DNA of 64,000 nt from Terana coerulea (Eukaryota > Basidiomycota > Agaricomycetes > Polyporales > Phanerochaetaceae). Every line of letters begins with the position of its first letter. Position 1 is the stretch's first letter. The notes below the pieces were generated by a model. It was not told where the DNA came from. It worked only from the letters and a program-made list of their open reading frames with translations, and searched no databases. Both the position numbers and the translations under genes were made by a program. The stretch spans positions 1-64,000 of the forward strand of contig JAKOGH010000296.1 in NCBI GenBank assembly GCA_024811115.1, given 5' to 3'. Below are positions 1-10,567 of this stretch, piece by piece.

Positions 1-1769
1 GTTTGAGCGTTTCGAGGACCATACACAAGGCTGAACAAGACTTACACACCGTGCGATCGCCAACGTAGCAGGGATTGGAGCATCCGCAGGTATTGCGTGG
101 AGCCTTGCTCGCAGGTCACTGGCAGGCACAATCTGGAGAAGATTATTGCACCGCCTGAACGGTAGGCAAAGCTTGAGGGACATCGCGGGCAGTCTGAGCG
201 AGAGCTTCATTGGTGATAAAGGACATGGTAGACCAATTGATTGGTAAGTGAAAATCGTGGCGAGAGAGCCGCAGCAGTGACTTTCAGTGGTGAAAGATGT
301 CTTGGATGAGCGGTCCTCCTCGAAGACATCCATCTACCTTATATGAAAATTTAGCGACGGCTCATTAGTCAGCTTGCGACAGACCTTTACGCGAGGCCGT
401 ACAGAACGGCAACCGGCCAAGACAATCACCCCTAGAAAAATAGAATCATCTCGTGTTCTCGGTAAATTATCAGAAATTGGCAGGATAGACATCCGTCCGT
501 CACCGCTGGTAGCATGCACAGTGGCGGTTGAGTGCGTCCTCTGTCATACACGGGTCTCTGCTACATTCTTTAAGCGGGCCGCCCGAACACGCTCCAGTCG
601 GCGAGTACTGGGACCATGTTGGTACCTTGCGTCGCTGTCAAGCCACCTGACCCATAGAAATTCGATCCGTCGAACTGATGCGTTTGCCAGTGGGAGCTGC
701 ACTTCATGGACGTTGTTCGACAGCATGTAGGCCATCTGGCACCATCGACCGAAAATGGCTGATAATATATACAAATAGGCAAGGACACGGGTAAGGGGGA
801 TGATGGTAAAAATAAATGAGGCATACGCACCAAATAAGATACGCAAGCATACTTCATGACGGGCATCAAGCATTGCGCCTGGACACTGCTCCGTTCATCG
901 CGTTCAGATCGCGGTGTTCAGCGGTAGTGTCTCGGTGGTGCCCCGGCGTGACCTCAAAACACATGGCAGGCTCCGGTTTCTTTAGCGATACAGCTGCGTG
1001 AGTAGCCTGAAGCTCTACAAGTGGTCGTTTAGCTCACCCATGATGGTGTAGCACAACCATATGCGTTTTCCCGAGCTCCGCACTTCACGCCAGGCTGAGC
1101 TGAGAGTTTAGACCTCGTACGCACATGTCAAAGAACTGGTTGAGCATCCATATGATTGCTAGTCGTAACGGATACGTCGGTTGGCGCGACTGATCCGAGT
1201 GCTCTGGATTGTGAGGGTCTACGCGACTGAAATTACTGGTGAGAATAGCAGGGAGCAGCATGCGCGCGGGCGGCGAGGTTTGAGTAGACGCCGCAGATGC
1301 CCTGATGTAATCACGCTTACGGAGGCAAACAAAGGCTCCTAAGTGACTCGGAAATTGCTCATACGCAGTACAGGCATTCGCTGACTATCACAAATTTCTT
1401 GCAACGCAGAAAATAGCCTTTAATCACTTATAGCCTACTCGGAACTAACGGAAGTCTTACGTAGGACACAATCAACTTGCACAACAGTCACGATTTACTC
1501 CTGAATTCAGCAAGCGCCACGAGCAATCAAATCCACCAAATGCACTGGCGATGGCGCCTGTTTCCGTTCGATGTACTTCAACTTATAAACATCTCCATAA
1601 AGAAGCAACACTGTGGCGGCCAACTCCCGTTCAACCAGGGCTTATTTCGCTTGGGCTACGTTTGCGAATGGACGACATACTCGGATGTAGTAATGTTACG
1701 TTGTCTCAGCAGATCTTCGTGTTGTCAATACCCCGACACTGCCAGTCCACCACTAGGGCTGTACGACTG
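1..1769. other. Left end, no supported gene
   Basis: No reading frame here matches a family I recognise. A minus-strand stretch at about 570-760 could be the last exon of an unknown gene, because it is open, is preceded by a plausible acceptor and ends in a stop near 572, but I cannot name or confirm it. The rest looks like intergenic sequence. The edge may cut a gene that lies outside the window. Confidence 0.4.
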
Positions 1770-2315
1770 CTACTGTGCTTTGTTCCCTAGAAGCTGCAAG
1801 TCATACACCGTTACTCGACCAAAAAGTCTGAACTCTCCTCGAACACTATTCTCAGACTGCGTATCCCATCCTGCACTTCTTCTGCTGGCAAACCAAAGCT
1901 TTGTTTCCGGTTCACGTCTTCTGGGTACACCTCTGTCCAGAGCTTCCACTCGACACCCTCACTCGACTTGCCTGGAAGCTCCAAGGACATCCGAATGCCG
2001 GCGAAGCCTCCCTGGAATGTGAGCAAGATTTGTAGAGGGACTACTGGAGTGGAGAATGTTAGCTGGATGTATTGTGGTGTACCCTGGTGGGATCCGTAAC
2101 AATTAGTGCGCTATATATTTCTCCGGTTACATGACCTACTTGCTGAGATGTCCAGCACGTCTCAGGGCTTCCATCCGTTAGGTACTTCTTGCCTACGGAT
2201 TTGTCTAGCGTTGAACTAACTCTGTGAGAATAAGGTAAGTTATTGTCCTATACATCACTATTGAAACCTACTTGATCTTTGTATCCAATTCAATCAGCTG
2301 GGCAGGATCCGCCAT
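1770..2315 (-). CDS. NR2C2AP-like galactose-binding-fold protein, frame broken near its end
   Basis: Exons (read on the minus strand) are 2315-2272, 2221-2140 and 2083-1770, with GT-AG introns of 50 and 56 nt. The joined product of about 146 residues follows the human nuclear receptor 2C2-associated protein along its length: an ETCW motif, a LTFQGGF strand, the YPEDVN motif, and a C-terminal DF-FGR-VTVYDLQLLG segment. This family is a small discoidin/galactose-binding-like beta sandwich of poorly known function. The frame breaks at a run of five A (plus strand 1821-1825): DF is read in one frame and GRVTVYDL in the next, so one base appears to be missing. A stop follows at once in the uncorrected frame. 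I favour a homopolymer sequencing error over gene death, because the residues beyond the break remain well conserved. Identification is firm; functional status is uncertain. Confidence 0.8.
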
Positions 2316-2568
2316 GTCAGAAGAGGCTGAAGTTGCAACGAGTCCTTGGTTTTGCTACCCATGCTAACAAGAGCCGCATTCAAGTTCTTCTCGCAGATTC
2401 TCCAGCGGCAGTCCCACGTGGCTGTGAATTGTGGCGCCTGTGACGCCGGTAGGCGGGCTTGTCTAGATCTTTTGTCAATCTCTAGCCAATCTTCTGCCTT
2501 CCTTCGGAGGGTCTCGCTCATCTGCTTCAACTCCCTACCCCTCCAAAATTTTGACGTGGCGGCTGCGG

Positions 2569-2576
2569 TATATAAA
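2569..2576 (+). promoter_or_regulatory. TATA box upstream of the tyrosine phosphatase
   Basis: TATATAAA lies 46 bases before the chosen ATG at 2622, in the gap between two divergent genes. Its position supports that start over the upstream in-frame codons. Confidence 0.5.
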
Positions 2577-2621
2577 GGCGGACTTGGTCATTTCAAACGT
2601 ATCCTCATACTTGGAACGACG

Positions 2622-3851
2622 ATGTCTAACGCCGCAGCAAACCCGCTCCCTGACTGGCTCAACCGCGCAGAAGCCGAGGGCCATCTCGCCGCTGTAGTAG
2701 GTGCCCTTACGAAGCGCGAACGCGAGCGAACTAGTGCAAGCAACGCCTCGAAACACACCGGAAACTCGTCTTTGACCCATCGCATTGCGCACTTGCCTTC
2801 GACAGTCCTGAAGAGCAATGACGCTATCAAACACTACTCAATATCGGTAGCTTACCAGCCGGACAACAGGCCTGCGAACCGTTACTCGGACGTTGCGCCT
2901 TACGATCGGACTCGCGTTGTAGTAGGACATGATGGGTCGGAAGAGAAGGCCGGGCGATATTTGAACGCAAGTTGGGTCCGAGAATGGGTAGGAGGGAAAT
3001 GGTGGATAGCGACGCAGGCACCCTTACCGGAGACGATCCACGCGTTCCTCAGTGTCATCCAAGAACCCGTGAGGCCTCCTCCGTACATCATGGAGCACGC
3101 CGTTGCCACTGGCTCGGCTAGTCGGGTACGCACAGTCGTTCAGCTCACGCGAGATATGGAGAACGGAATGCGCAAAGCGCACGCATACATTCCTTCGCAT
3201 GTCGGCGAATCCTGGGTATCCGCCCCGGAACCCAATTGTCAAGCTCCACCTCTTAGGGTGACGCTAACCAATGTCACACACATGGACGACTGTCACTGTG
3301 TGCAGAGCACAGTGTCGATTCAACCTCTTTCACCCGATGGCACTACCGCCGTTACAAGCGAGCCCGTCGTCTTCAAACACATGCTGTTCTCCTCCTGGCC
3401 AGACCACAGCGTCCCACAGCCAGAGGATCGCACTGCCCTCCTCCGCTTCCTCCATCTTGTCGACCAGACCAATCGCGACCTCTCCTCCCAGCCTGACTCA
3501 ATACGCGACCAGCTTGATCCCGACCCACCGATCATAGTTGGGTGCTCAGCTGGCATTGGTCGTACTGGGACGTTCATTGCTCTATCCTCACTACTTCGTG
3601 CCCATCAGTTTCTCGCGCCCGTTGCGTCATTCCTCAACACGACGAATAACACGAATTTACCGCCCTGGGAGCCGAGTCTCCTTGGGCCATTACCCGAAGA
3701 ATTTCAAGAAGACATGGTTGCGCAGGAGGTTGACGCGCTCAGAGAGCAACGACCAGGGATGGTTCAGCGGCCGGACCAGTTCAAGCTCATTTATGAGAGC
3801 CTTATGATGGCGTTTGCGAGCGAGGCGAAGAACGTGGACGGCAAGGCATGA
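2622..3851 (+). CDS. Protein tyrosine phosphatase, classical type
   Basis: A single intronless exon encodes about 409 residues from ATG 2622; the open frame extends upstream to 2346 but that part overlaps a TATA box and is unlikely to be translated. The protein has the order expected of a classical PTP domain: a pTyr-loop-like NRYSDV...DRTRV region, an LNASWVR/WIATQAP stretch, the WPDH general-acid loop (residues about 265-268), and the P-loop VGCSAGIGRTG (about 306-316) with catalytic Cys and Arg. The P-loop has Gly where the family signature normally has His before the Cys. It should dephosphorylate phosphotyrosine in cytosolic or nuclear signalling proteins. The C-terminus has the usual QRPGMVQ...QF(K)LIYE Q-loop region. 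It is head-to-head with the NR2C2AP-like gene, with 306 bases between start codons. Confidence 0.9.
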   Translation: MSNAAANPLPDWLNRAEAEGHLAAVVGALTKRERERTSASNASKHTGNSSLTHRIAHLPSTVLKSNDAIKHYSISVAYQPDNRPANRYSDVAPYDRTRVVVGHDGSEEKAGRYLNASWVREWVGGKWWIATQAPLPETIHAFLSVIQEPVRPPPYIMEHAVATGSASRVRTVVQLTRDMENGMRKAHAYIPSHVGESWVSAPEPNCQAPPLRVTLTNVTHMDDCHCVQSTVSIQPLSPDGTTAVTSEPVVFKHMLFSSWPDHSVPQPEDRTALLRFLHLVDQTNRDLSSQPDSIRDQLDPDPPIIVGCSAGIGRTGTFIALSSLLRAHQFLAPVASFLNTTNNTNLPPWEPSLLGPLPEEFQEDMVAQEVDALREQRPGMVQRPDQFKLIYESLMMAFASEAKNVDGKA

Positions 3852-4197
3852 GGTCAATCACCGGAGATTATTAGCTGGGCTGTTTCATATATCTGTGCGA
3901 TAGCGTTGGAATCATGTCTTCATACTTACGTGTCTACTGTATCCATACGATGAGTTGTTTGCGCGAAGTGTATGTCTTCGAAGACGAGTGCCCTACGTGC
4001 GCGCCTTGATAGAGTTTTCACAGATTTGCCTTGTCGCCCGACCTCCTTCACGCCACCACTTTCTCTCCCGCCTCGAGTTCCGGAAGTAAATCTCACTGAG
4101 CGGAGGATGGTATACAGTAGAACAGGACACATGAGCCGGATTCTGTGACGACTGGCTTGCTTCATAAGCGTGGTGGCGCAATCCCACCCACTCTCAC

Positions 4198-5719
4198 ATG
4201 TTGCGGAACACCGTCATTCCATCTATCCGCTCAGCGAGGTCCAGCTTCAGCACGTCGTCGATATCATCCACGGCATCTGCGCGTGTAGTCCAGCTTTCTA
4301 GGCATTTCACCACCACTACCACTACCACCACCACCACCCCTCGAGCGAGCGGGATGTCCTTCCCTGAAAAGATCGACGCAATCGCCATTTCCAAGACTGG
4401 TGGCATCGAGGTCGTGGAGAGACAACCTGTGCCATTCCCTACGCAGAAGCCAGACCAGTTTATCGTAAAGGTGTGTATATGTGGCATTCTCGGTGAACCT
4501 TTGCTTATTATAGAGCATAGGTGAACTATGGAGGCGTGAACACAATCGACACTTACTACCGGTACGCATGGCGCATAGATCTTTTCAATAGTCCGCAATA
4601 TTGAAGCTGTGTTAGCAAGGGTCTGTATCCTCTCAAGTCTTTTCCCCAGGTGCTAGGAAATGAGGCCTCCGGGACTATCGTTGCGCTCCCGACAGACCCG
4701 AATGTTCTGAATCATGCAAGTTTCAAGGCCAGAGGATACAAGATTGGAGGACGCGTCGCTATCGTAAGTCTGTATCATTAAAGTCATGGATCTCTCTCAG
4801 TGATCCTACTCGGTTGGCAGTATGGCCTCGGCTCGCACGCAGAATATGCCGTCAGTGGATGGAACCTCACTTTTCCTCTGCCAAACGAAGTGGGACTGGA
4901 TGTCGCTGCTGCTGTGCTTTTGCAAGGTTTGTTTTCTTCACATGCATTGTGCTTCCGATGGTTAAACGTGGACAATAGGCCTTACCGCCATAACTCAAAT
5001 GAACGAGGCTTACAGCGTTCAGAAGGGTGACATCATTCTCGTCCACACCGTTGCCGGTGGTCTTGGTCTCCTCTTCACCGCATACGCCAAGTCTCGTGGC
5101 GCAACTATCATCGGTACCACGTCGACCCCTGAGAAAGCGGAGATAGCCAGATCTTACGGGGCCGATCATGTCATTTTGTATCCCAAGGAGAACACGGTGC
5201 AGCGTGTGCTAGAAATCACAAATGGAGAGGGCGTGCATGCCGTATTCGACGGCGTTGGCAAAGACACGTATGTTCTGGTTTTTGCCATTCTTAGCAATGA
5301 AGACGCTGATAGATATATATGCACAGATTCATGGCGAACTTCGATCTCGTGAGGAGGAAGGGTACTCTGGTGAGCGTCGGGAATGCCTCTGGCGCAGTGG
5401 ATCCCATACCACCTTTGAAACTGTCCCCCAAAAACCTCAAACTTGTTCGACCGAGGTATGGCATTACCCAGTCCTCCGGCCACATGGGATGCAGAGCTGA
5501 GTTTTTCTTTGTAGCATGGGACACTATATCGCCGCTCCTGAAGAATTCGACCATTACTCCAAGGAGCTTTGGGATGCTGTCACCAACGGTCTATTCAAGG
5601 TCCGAGTTGAGAGCGTTAAACCCTTCACCACAGAAGGTGCCCAGGAAGCTCAGAAAGAATTGACAGCTCCGGGAGGGAAGACCGCAGGCAAGATTCTGAT
5701 CAAGATTGTTGACGAGTGA
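4198..5719 (+). CDS. NADPH:quinone oxidoreductase-like protein, copy A (with N-terminal extension)
   Basis: Seven exons: 4198-4470, 4521-4561, 4616-4763, 4821-4926, 4979-5267, 5327-5455, 5515-5719, giving 396 residues in one frame. The protein is a medium-chain dehydrogenase/reductase of the zeta-crystallin/QOR branch: an N-terminal GroES-like part, then the nucleotide-binding segment HTVAGGLGLLFTAYAKSRGA followed by GTTSTPEKAE and the YGADHVILY strand. These enzymes reduce quinones with NADPH and lack the catalytic zinc ligands of alcohol dehydrogenases. Unlike its three neighbours it has about 52 extra residues before the shared MSFPEK start, rich in Ser, Thr and Arg with no acidic residues, ending in a run of ten Thr. 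That resembles a mitochondrial presequence (inference). First of a tandem array; the frame is intact. Confidence 0.92.
4309..4340 (+). repeat. CCA/ACC trinucleotide microsatellite in coding sequence
   Basis: About ten ACC/ACT codons in a row encode a poly-Thr tract within the N-terminal extension of quinone reductase copy A. It would be prone to length change by slippage. Confidence 0.7.
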
Positions 5720-6366
5720 ATGTGTGTACATGATATAGGAACGGGAGTATCACAGCAACTGCTGTATTATCGTGCTGTATCATTGTGGATAGCTGAATAT
5801 ACATCAATGAATGGATATTGCTGCGCGTTTTGGCCGTGACCATATACATGTCTTGACCACTAACGCGAACGAGTCATGAGTGCTTCAGTCAAAGACACCC
5901 AAGGCCCCAAGCGAGCGAGCGCTCTTCTCCGAGCTCTCAAATCTCAACCACCATGACCTTTCCTTTGTCCTGACCGAATCTGACTGCTTCAATACGACAA
6001 CCTCTACACTCAGCATCTGCGTTGTATAACTTGGCTATCTCGGGTGAAAGCCGCGAATATTGGCCCTTGCCGGCATGCGCCTTGCTTTACGTTCACTGCG
6101 ATAAGCACACCACCATCTCACGATGCACAGGTCGGCCGCATCTGTCTGGCAGTGGCGTAGATTCTTCACGGCAAGATACATGAGGCAGGACCGATTATAT
6201 TATGTCCAGTATGACCTTGATATGCCGACCAGTTGCGCAATCCCTGTGTGTGCTTACCTTCGGAATAGCGGGACACCGTGGACCTACCCACTCGAATGCT
6301 ATCTCAAGGAGTAGGATTCCTCAAGCCTCGTCCGCACGCTGTTCACAGTACACCGTCACAGTGGCA
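5720..6366. other. Intergenic, copies A to B
   Basis: No gene seen. An in-frame extension of copy B reaches back to an ATG at 6202 and would add about 55 residues; it has some Arg/Ser-rich character but no counterpart in copies C and D, so I do not include it in the gene. Confidence 0.4.
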
Positions 6367-7743
6367 ATGAGCTTTCCAAGTGCAATCCAAGCTATCGCGT
6401 TTTCCAAGACGGGAGGGATTGAAGTTCTAGAGAAGCAGACAGTGCCCTTCCCGAAGCACGAGCCACACCATATTGTCGTGAAGGTATGCCTCTTCCAGTA
6501 CAACTCGACCGCCACATCAGCCGTGGTAGATTGAGATTCACGACTGAGCATAGGTTATCTGGGGAGGCGTCAACACTGTTGATACTTAGTGAGAGGAATC
6601 GCCTCATGGCCTGAAACCTCGTCACTCAAATCTGCCGCAGCAAGGGCTTGTATCTCATCAAGAAATTCCCTCACGTCGTAGGACAAGAAGCGACAGGAGT
6701 CATTGTCGCGCTGCCGACAGACCAGAGCGTTCTTGAAAATGAGCGGTTCAAGGCAAGAGGATACAAGATCGGAGGAAGGGTTGCCGTGGTACGTCTAATT
6801 TTCAAAGCCTGCAATGAGAAAACTCATGTGGGATTATCAGTTGGAAGCAGGAGCGCGTGCGGAATACACCTCGCAAAACTGGGTCCATGTCTTGTCCGTT
6901 CCCGAAGAAGTACCCTTGGACGTAGCGGCTGCGGGCATAGTACAAGGTGCGGCTTCATGGTCTGACTCATGACCTGAAGGAACTCAAGTACGACAATCTA
7001 TCACAGCTATGACTGCGATTACTCTCATGACGGAATCATACGATGTCCAGAAGGGCGACATCCTGCTCACACATACTGTCGCTGGCGGCCTAGGGCTACT
7101 GTTTACAGCATATGCTAAGTCTAGGGGCGCCATCGTTATCGGCACAACCTCCACAGCCGAGAAAGCTGAGATCGCGAAAGCGTACGGAGCCGACCACGTC
7201 GTTCTATACACTCGAGAGAACACTGTCCAGCGAGTGCTAGAGTTCACCAACGGTGAAGGTGTCCATGCTGTTTTAGATGGCGTAGGGAAGGATACGTAAG
7301 TCATTGCAATGTGACACGGTCAGTCATGGTGTCACCCATAGGCCGTGTAGCTTCCTTGCCAACTTCGACTTGGTGCGGAGAAAAGGAACACTTCTTACCT
7401 TAGGCAACAGTTCAGGCTCTCCCGATCCAATCTCACCTCTCAAGCTTTCACCTAAGAACCTCAAACTTCTGCGCCCAAGGTGAATACGGGACTTCCTTTG
7501 TTGTATATTCTGCTAACTGTGTAACTGTGATTTGGCAGCATGGGAAACTATGTCGTCACACCCGAAGAAACTGATCACTATGCGAAGGAGGCTTTTGATG
7601 CTCTCAAGAGCGGCCTGTTCAAGATTAGGATTGAAAGCGTGTATCCATTTTCAACGGATGGAGCGCGAGCGGCTCAGACGGAGCTGACGACCCCTGGAGG
7701 GAAGTTGGTTGGGAAGATTTTGCTAAAGATTACAGAAGAGTAG
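6367..7743 (+). CDS. NADPH:quinone oxidoreductase-like protein, copy B
   Basis: Exons: 6367-6483, 6554-6588, 6641-6788, 6841-6946, 7007-7295, 7351-7479, 7539-7743; 342 residues, frame intact. Same family and intron positions as copy A. The Rossmann-fold motif HTVAGGLGLLFTAYAKSRGA and the C-terminal FSTDGARAAQTELTTPGGK segment are well kept. Exon 2 is six bases shorter than in the other copies: the usual donor after TAC-xxx-CG is absent and a GTGAGA a few bases earlier is used, which keeps the frame but removes two residues (normally Tyr/Phe/Ile-Arg). Reading through instead would hit a stop immediately. Expected to reduce quinones with NADPH. An alternative upstream ATG at 6202 exists but lacks support. 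Confidence 0.9.
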
Positions 7744-8396
7744 TGGCAACGGTGGAGCAAGGGATCTGTTTGCCCGCCGTACTCAAGACGAACACTGCTC
7801 AGGGAGCTTAGAGGGAACGGTCGGATTGATGTCATTCACTTGTCCTAGCAAATGAGAGCTCATAATAAAACCATCATGCTGCTGGAGCTCAAAAACAGAT
7901 CTGTGCTGGCCCATTACATGCATCGCCCTCAAACTCATGCTGACCTCTGCACTGTTAAATAGATGGGTGGGTGGCTCGTTACATCGACTCAGACCTTACG
8001 CTGACCTTCGCATTTTGTAGGTGCTCCCTCGCTTGCCTCTCACCAACATGATCTGTCTTCCCCTATTCTACAGACGCCGCGCGAAGGATGTCTACCTCCG
8101 TTTTGTTTTCTCCGGGATATGTCGCACTAGGTAGCAAACAAGTACCAGTGCACGGTCGAGCGTCCAGTCAACGACTTGCTGTTGGGTTTCCTACGCTAGC
8201 AGGACCCATCGCTTGGCCGAATGTCGCGCGTTATGCAGTATTAGTAAGGTTGCACAGTACAGTCAGCTGTGTGAAAGTGATGTGTCCGCTCACTCTCCTT
8301 CGGCAGCACGCGGGACACTGTCGTGATGCTATATAAACTCACGCATATCGCGCAACCTGCATATATAATCCCTTGAGATAGGAATACTCGACTGCA
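7744..8396. other. Intergenic, copies B to C
   Basis: No gene seen. Two TATA-like sites, at about 8331-8337 and 8361-8368, lie 60 and 30 bases before the ATG of copy C. Confidence 0.4.
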
Positions 8397-9744
8397 ATGG
8401 CGCCACCCGAGGTAATGCAAGCTATAGCTATTTCCAAGACAGGAGGTCTCGAAGTCCTGGAGAAGCAGACGGTGCCTTTTCCGAAGCAGGGACACGACCA
8501 TATTGTTGTGAAGGTACGGGCATTGTTTCGCTCCAGGTTACTTGACGGATGACATGGCATTTTCCACAGATCAACTGGGGAGGTGTGAACACCATCGACA
8601 CTTACATCCGGTAGGAGCCACCTCTACCCCATATCCCTCGCAGTTGTCGATTATGGATTGCATCAGGAAAGGTTTGTATCCCATCAAAGACTTTTCCTCA
8701 GGTGCTGGGATATGAAGCGGCTGGAACCATTGTCGCTCTCCCCACAGACCCTAATGTCACCGACGACGAATGGTACAAGGGAAGGAGTTACAAGATCGGA
8801 GGTCGAGTCGCGCTAGTACGTCTTAAACTCCCCTTGGGTCTATGCCTGACCTCATGTCAAATGTCAGTTCGGTTTAGAGGCTCACGCCGAATATGTTTCC
8901 CAGCCCTGGGTCCACGTCTTCCCGGTTCCTGACGAAATACGTCTTGACGTTGCAGCCGCAAGTCTAGTGCAAGGTGTGCCATAGTGATAATTCCTTAGCA
9001 TACTTACTTCTCACAACTATATAGCTCTAACCGTCGTCACCTTGATGACTGAAGCATATGATGTCAAGAAGGGCGACATCCTGCTTATTCACACCGTCGC
9101 GGGCGGCCTAGGGCTTCTTTTTGCGGCATATGCGAAATATAGAGGCGCGACCGTGATCGGGACGACGTCTACACCCGAAAAGGCTGAGATCGCTAGAGCT
9201 TATGGGGCCGACCATGTCATCCTATACACCAAGGAGAACACCGTTCAGCGGGTGCTGGAGATCACCAACGGTGAAGGTGTTCACGCTGTTTACGACGGTG
9301 TGGGGAAGGATACGTGAGTCAATATGTTTCTAAAGCCATCGCAAAAGCTGAGTCGTGTTTAGATTCCTTGCCAATTTTGATCTGTTACGGAGGAAGGCAA
9401 CTTTGGTTGCTGTGGGGATTGCGTCAGGCCCCCGGACCCGATCTCACCATTGAAGCTCTCGGCCAAAAACCTCAAGCTGGTCCGTCCGAGGTTCGTCGAC
9501 AGCCTATTCCTCAAAAAAACTCTTCTCAGTCATTTGCAGCATGCACAACTACGTTATCACGCCGGAAGAGGCCGATCCGTACTATAAGGAGGTCTTCGAC
9601 GCAATCAAGAGCGGGTCGTTCAATGTCAGGATCGAGAAAGTGTATCCCTTCTCTACGGAAGGCGTGAAGGAGGCACAAACCGAGCTGACAACTCCCGGTG
9701 GGAAGTTGGCCGGGAAGCTTTTGTTGAAGATCGCAGACGAGTAG
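8397..9744 (+). CDS. NADPH:quinone oxidoreductase-like protein, copy C (two indels)
   Basis: Exons: 8397-8513, 8570-8610, 8667-8815, 8868-8973, 9025-9313, 9363-9490, 9540-9744, at the same positions as copies A, B and D. Against the exon lengths of its sisters, exon 3 is one base longer (149 against 148) and exon 6 one base shorter (128 against 129). The extra base falls in a T run at 8692-8695 (the peptide FPQVLG resumes after it); the missing base falls in a C run at 9429-9433 (the peptide PDPISPLKLS resumes after it). All splice sites and all other codons are conserved, including HTVAGGLGLLFAAYAKYRGA. Either the copy is a very young pseudogene or, more likely, the two homopolymers are miscounted. 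Nominal product is 342 residues. Confidence 0.82.
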
Positions 9745-9984
9745 ACGAAGGGGGAAGGTAACGCGAGGAAGGCGATACCTCTCGGATGTACAAGGGCAGC
9801 GACAATGATGGATTGATACGCATACTGTTGACCCGATTATGCCACTCAAGCTTTTGGGTTGACGACCTAGCACATTAAACTACCCTGTTCAAGGTACGCC
9901 TGACTTCGCCCTGTCACTGATTGTTGCCTCAGCATCCAGCACTACGATGCTACACAACAATCACGCAGACCTCCACTCAAAATG

Positions 9985-10155
9985 GGCGTTCTATGCTATC
10001 GGGCACGACTTCTTCAATATCAAGCTTGGTCGTCGAACGGTGAACGTTGAGGACGTGTGCTGCTCTCGGCTGTAAGCGCGAGAAAAGCGCAGACGGTGCT
10101 AACAACTCCGGGCGGAGAGATGGCTGTGAATATCTTGCTCAAGATCGTATGTAGG
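9985..10155 (+). pseudogene. Relic of a fifth quinone reductase copy (last exon)
   Basis: Between copies C and D a decayed last exon is visible. The stretch 10087-10149 translates as AQTVLTTPGG-EMAVN-ILLKI, matching AQTELTTPGGKLAGKLLLKI of copies B and C. Upstream, about 9985-10030, a weaker match to the KEVFDAIKSGSFNVRIE segment can be followed with stops and frame changes. No upstream exons remain. It shows that the array was once larger. Confidence 0.65.
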
Positions 10156-10567
10156 TACACGAGAGCTTGATGCTCGAGTTGATTGAAGGGCTATATCCGG
10201 ATTTTAGGGGTTACACGGGCTCACACGGCCCTACAATCGCGTTTCACGCCGCCCGGACCGTTTTTTCATCGAACGCACCTCTCATGCTTGCCCTATCGCC
10301 CCGTCGAGGACCGAATCCTCAGCTTGTCGTCATGTTGATGCTGCCCGTACTGCTACGTCGCTCAGCAGAGCGAGTGGGCATCCTGTCGGTATGAATCCTA
10401 TCAGTATTCCGGGATCACCTCTCCCTCAGGCTGTCGGTCACGCCATCTGCTTGCGTCCGATAGATGCGAACACGAAGATCAGGATAGGAGGTTTGACCGC
10501 AGTGCCTGGTCGCCTTTATATATGGCACTAAGCACTCATCCAGAAGCTATCACTTACGCGTACCATC

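Noticed and set aside
6202..6366. N-terminal extension of quinone reductase copy B
   Set aside because: Open in frame but not conserved in copies C and D and less presequence-like than that of copy A.
8397..9744. Calling quinone reductase copy C dead
   Set aside because: Both breaks are single-base changes in homopolymers, and similar breaks occur in housekeeping genes of the window; status left open.
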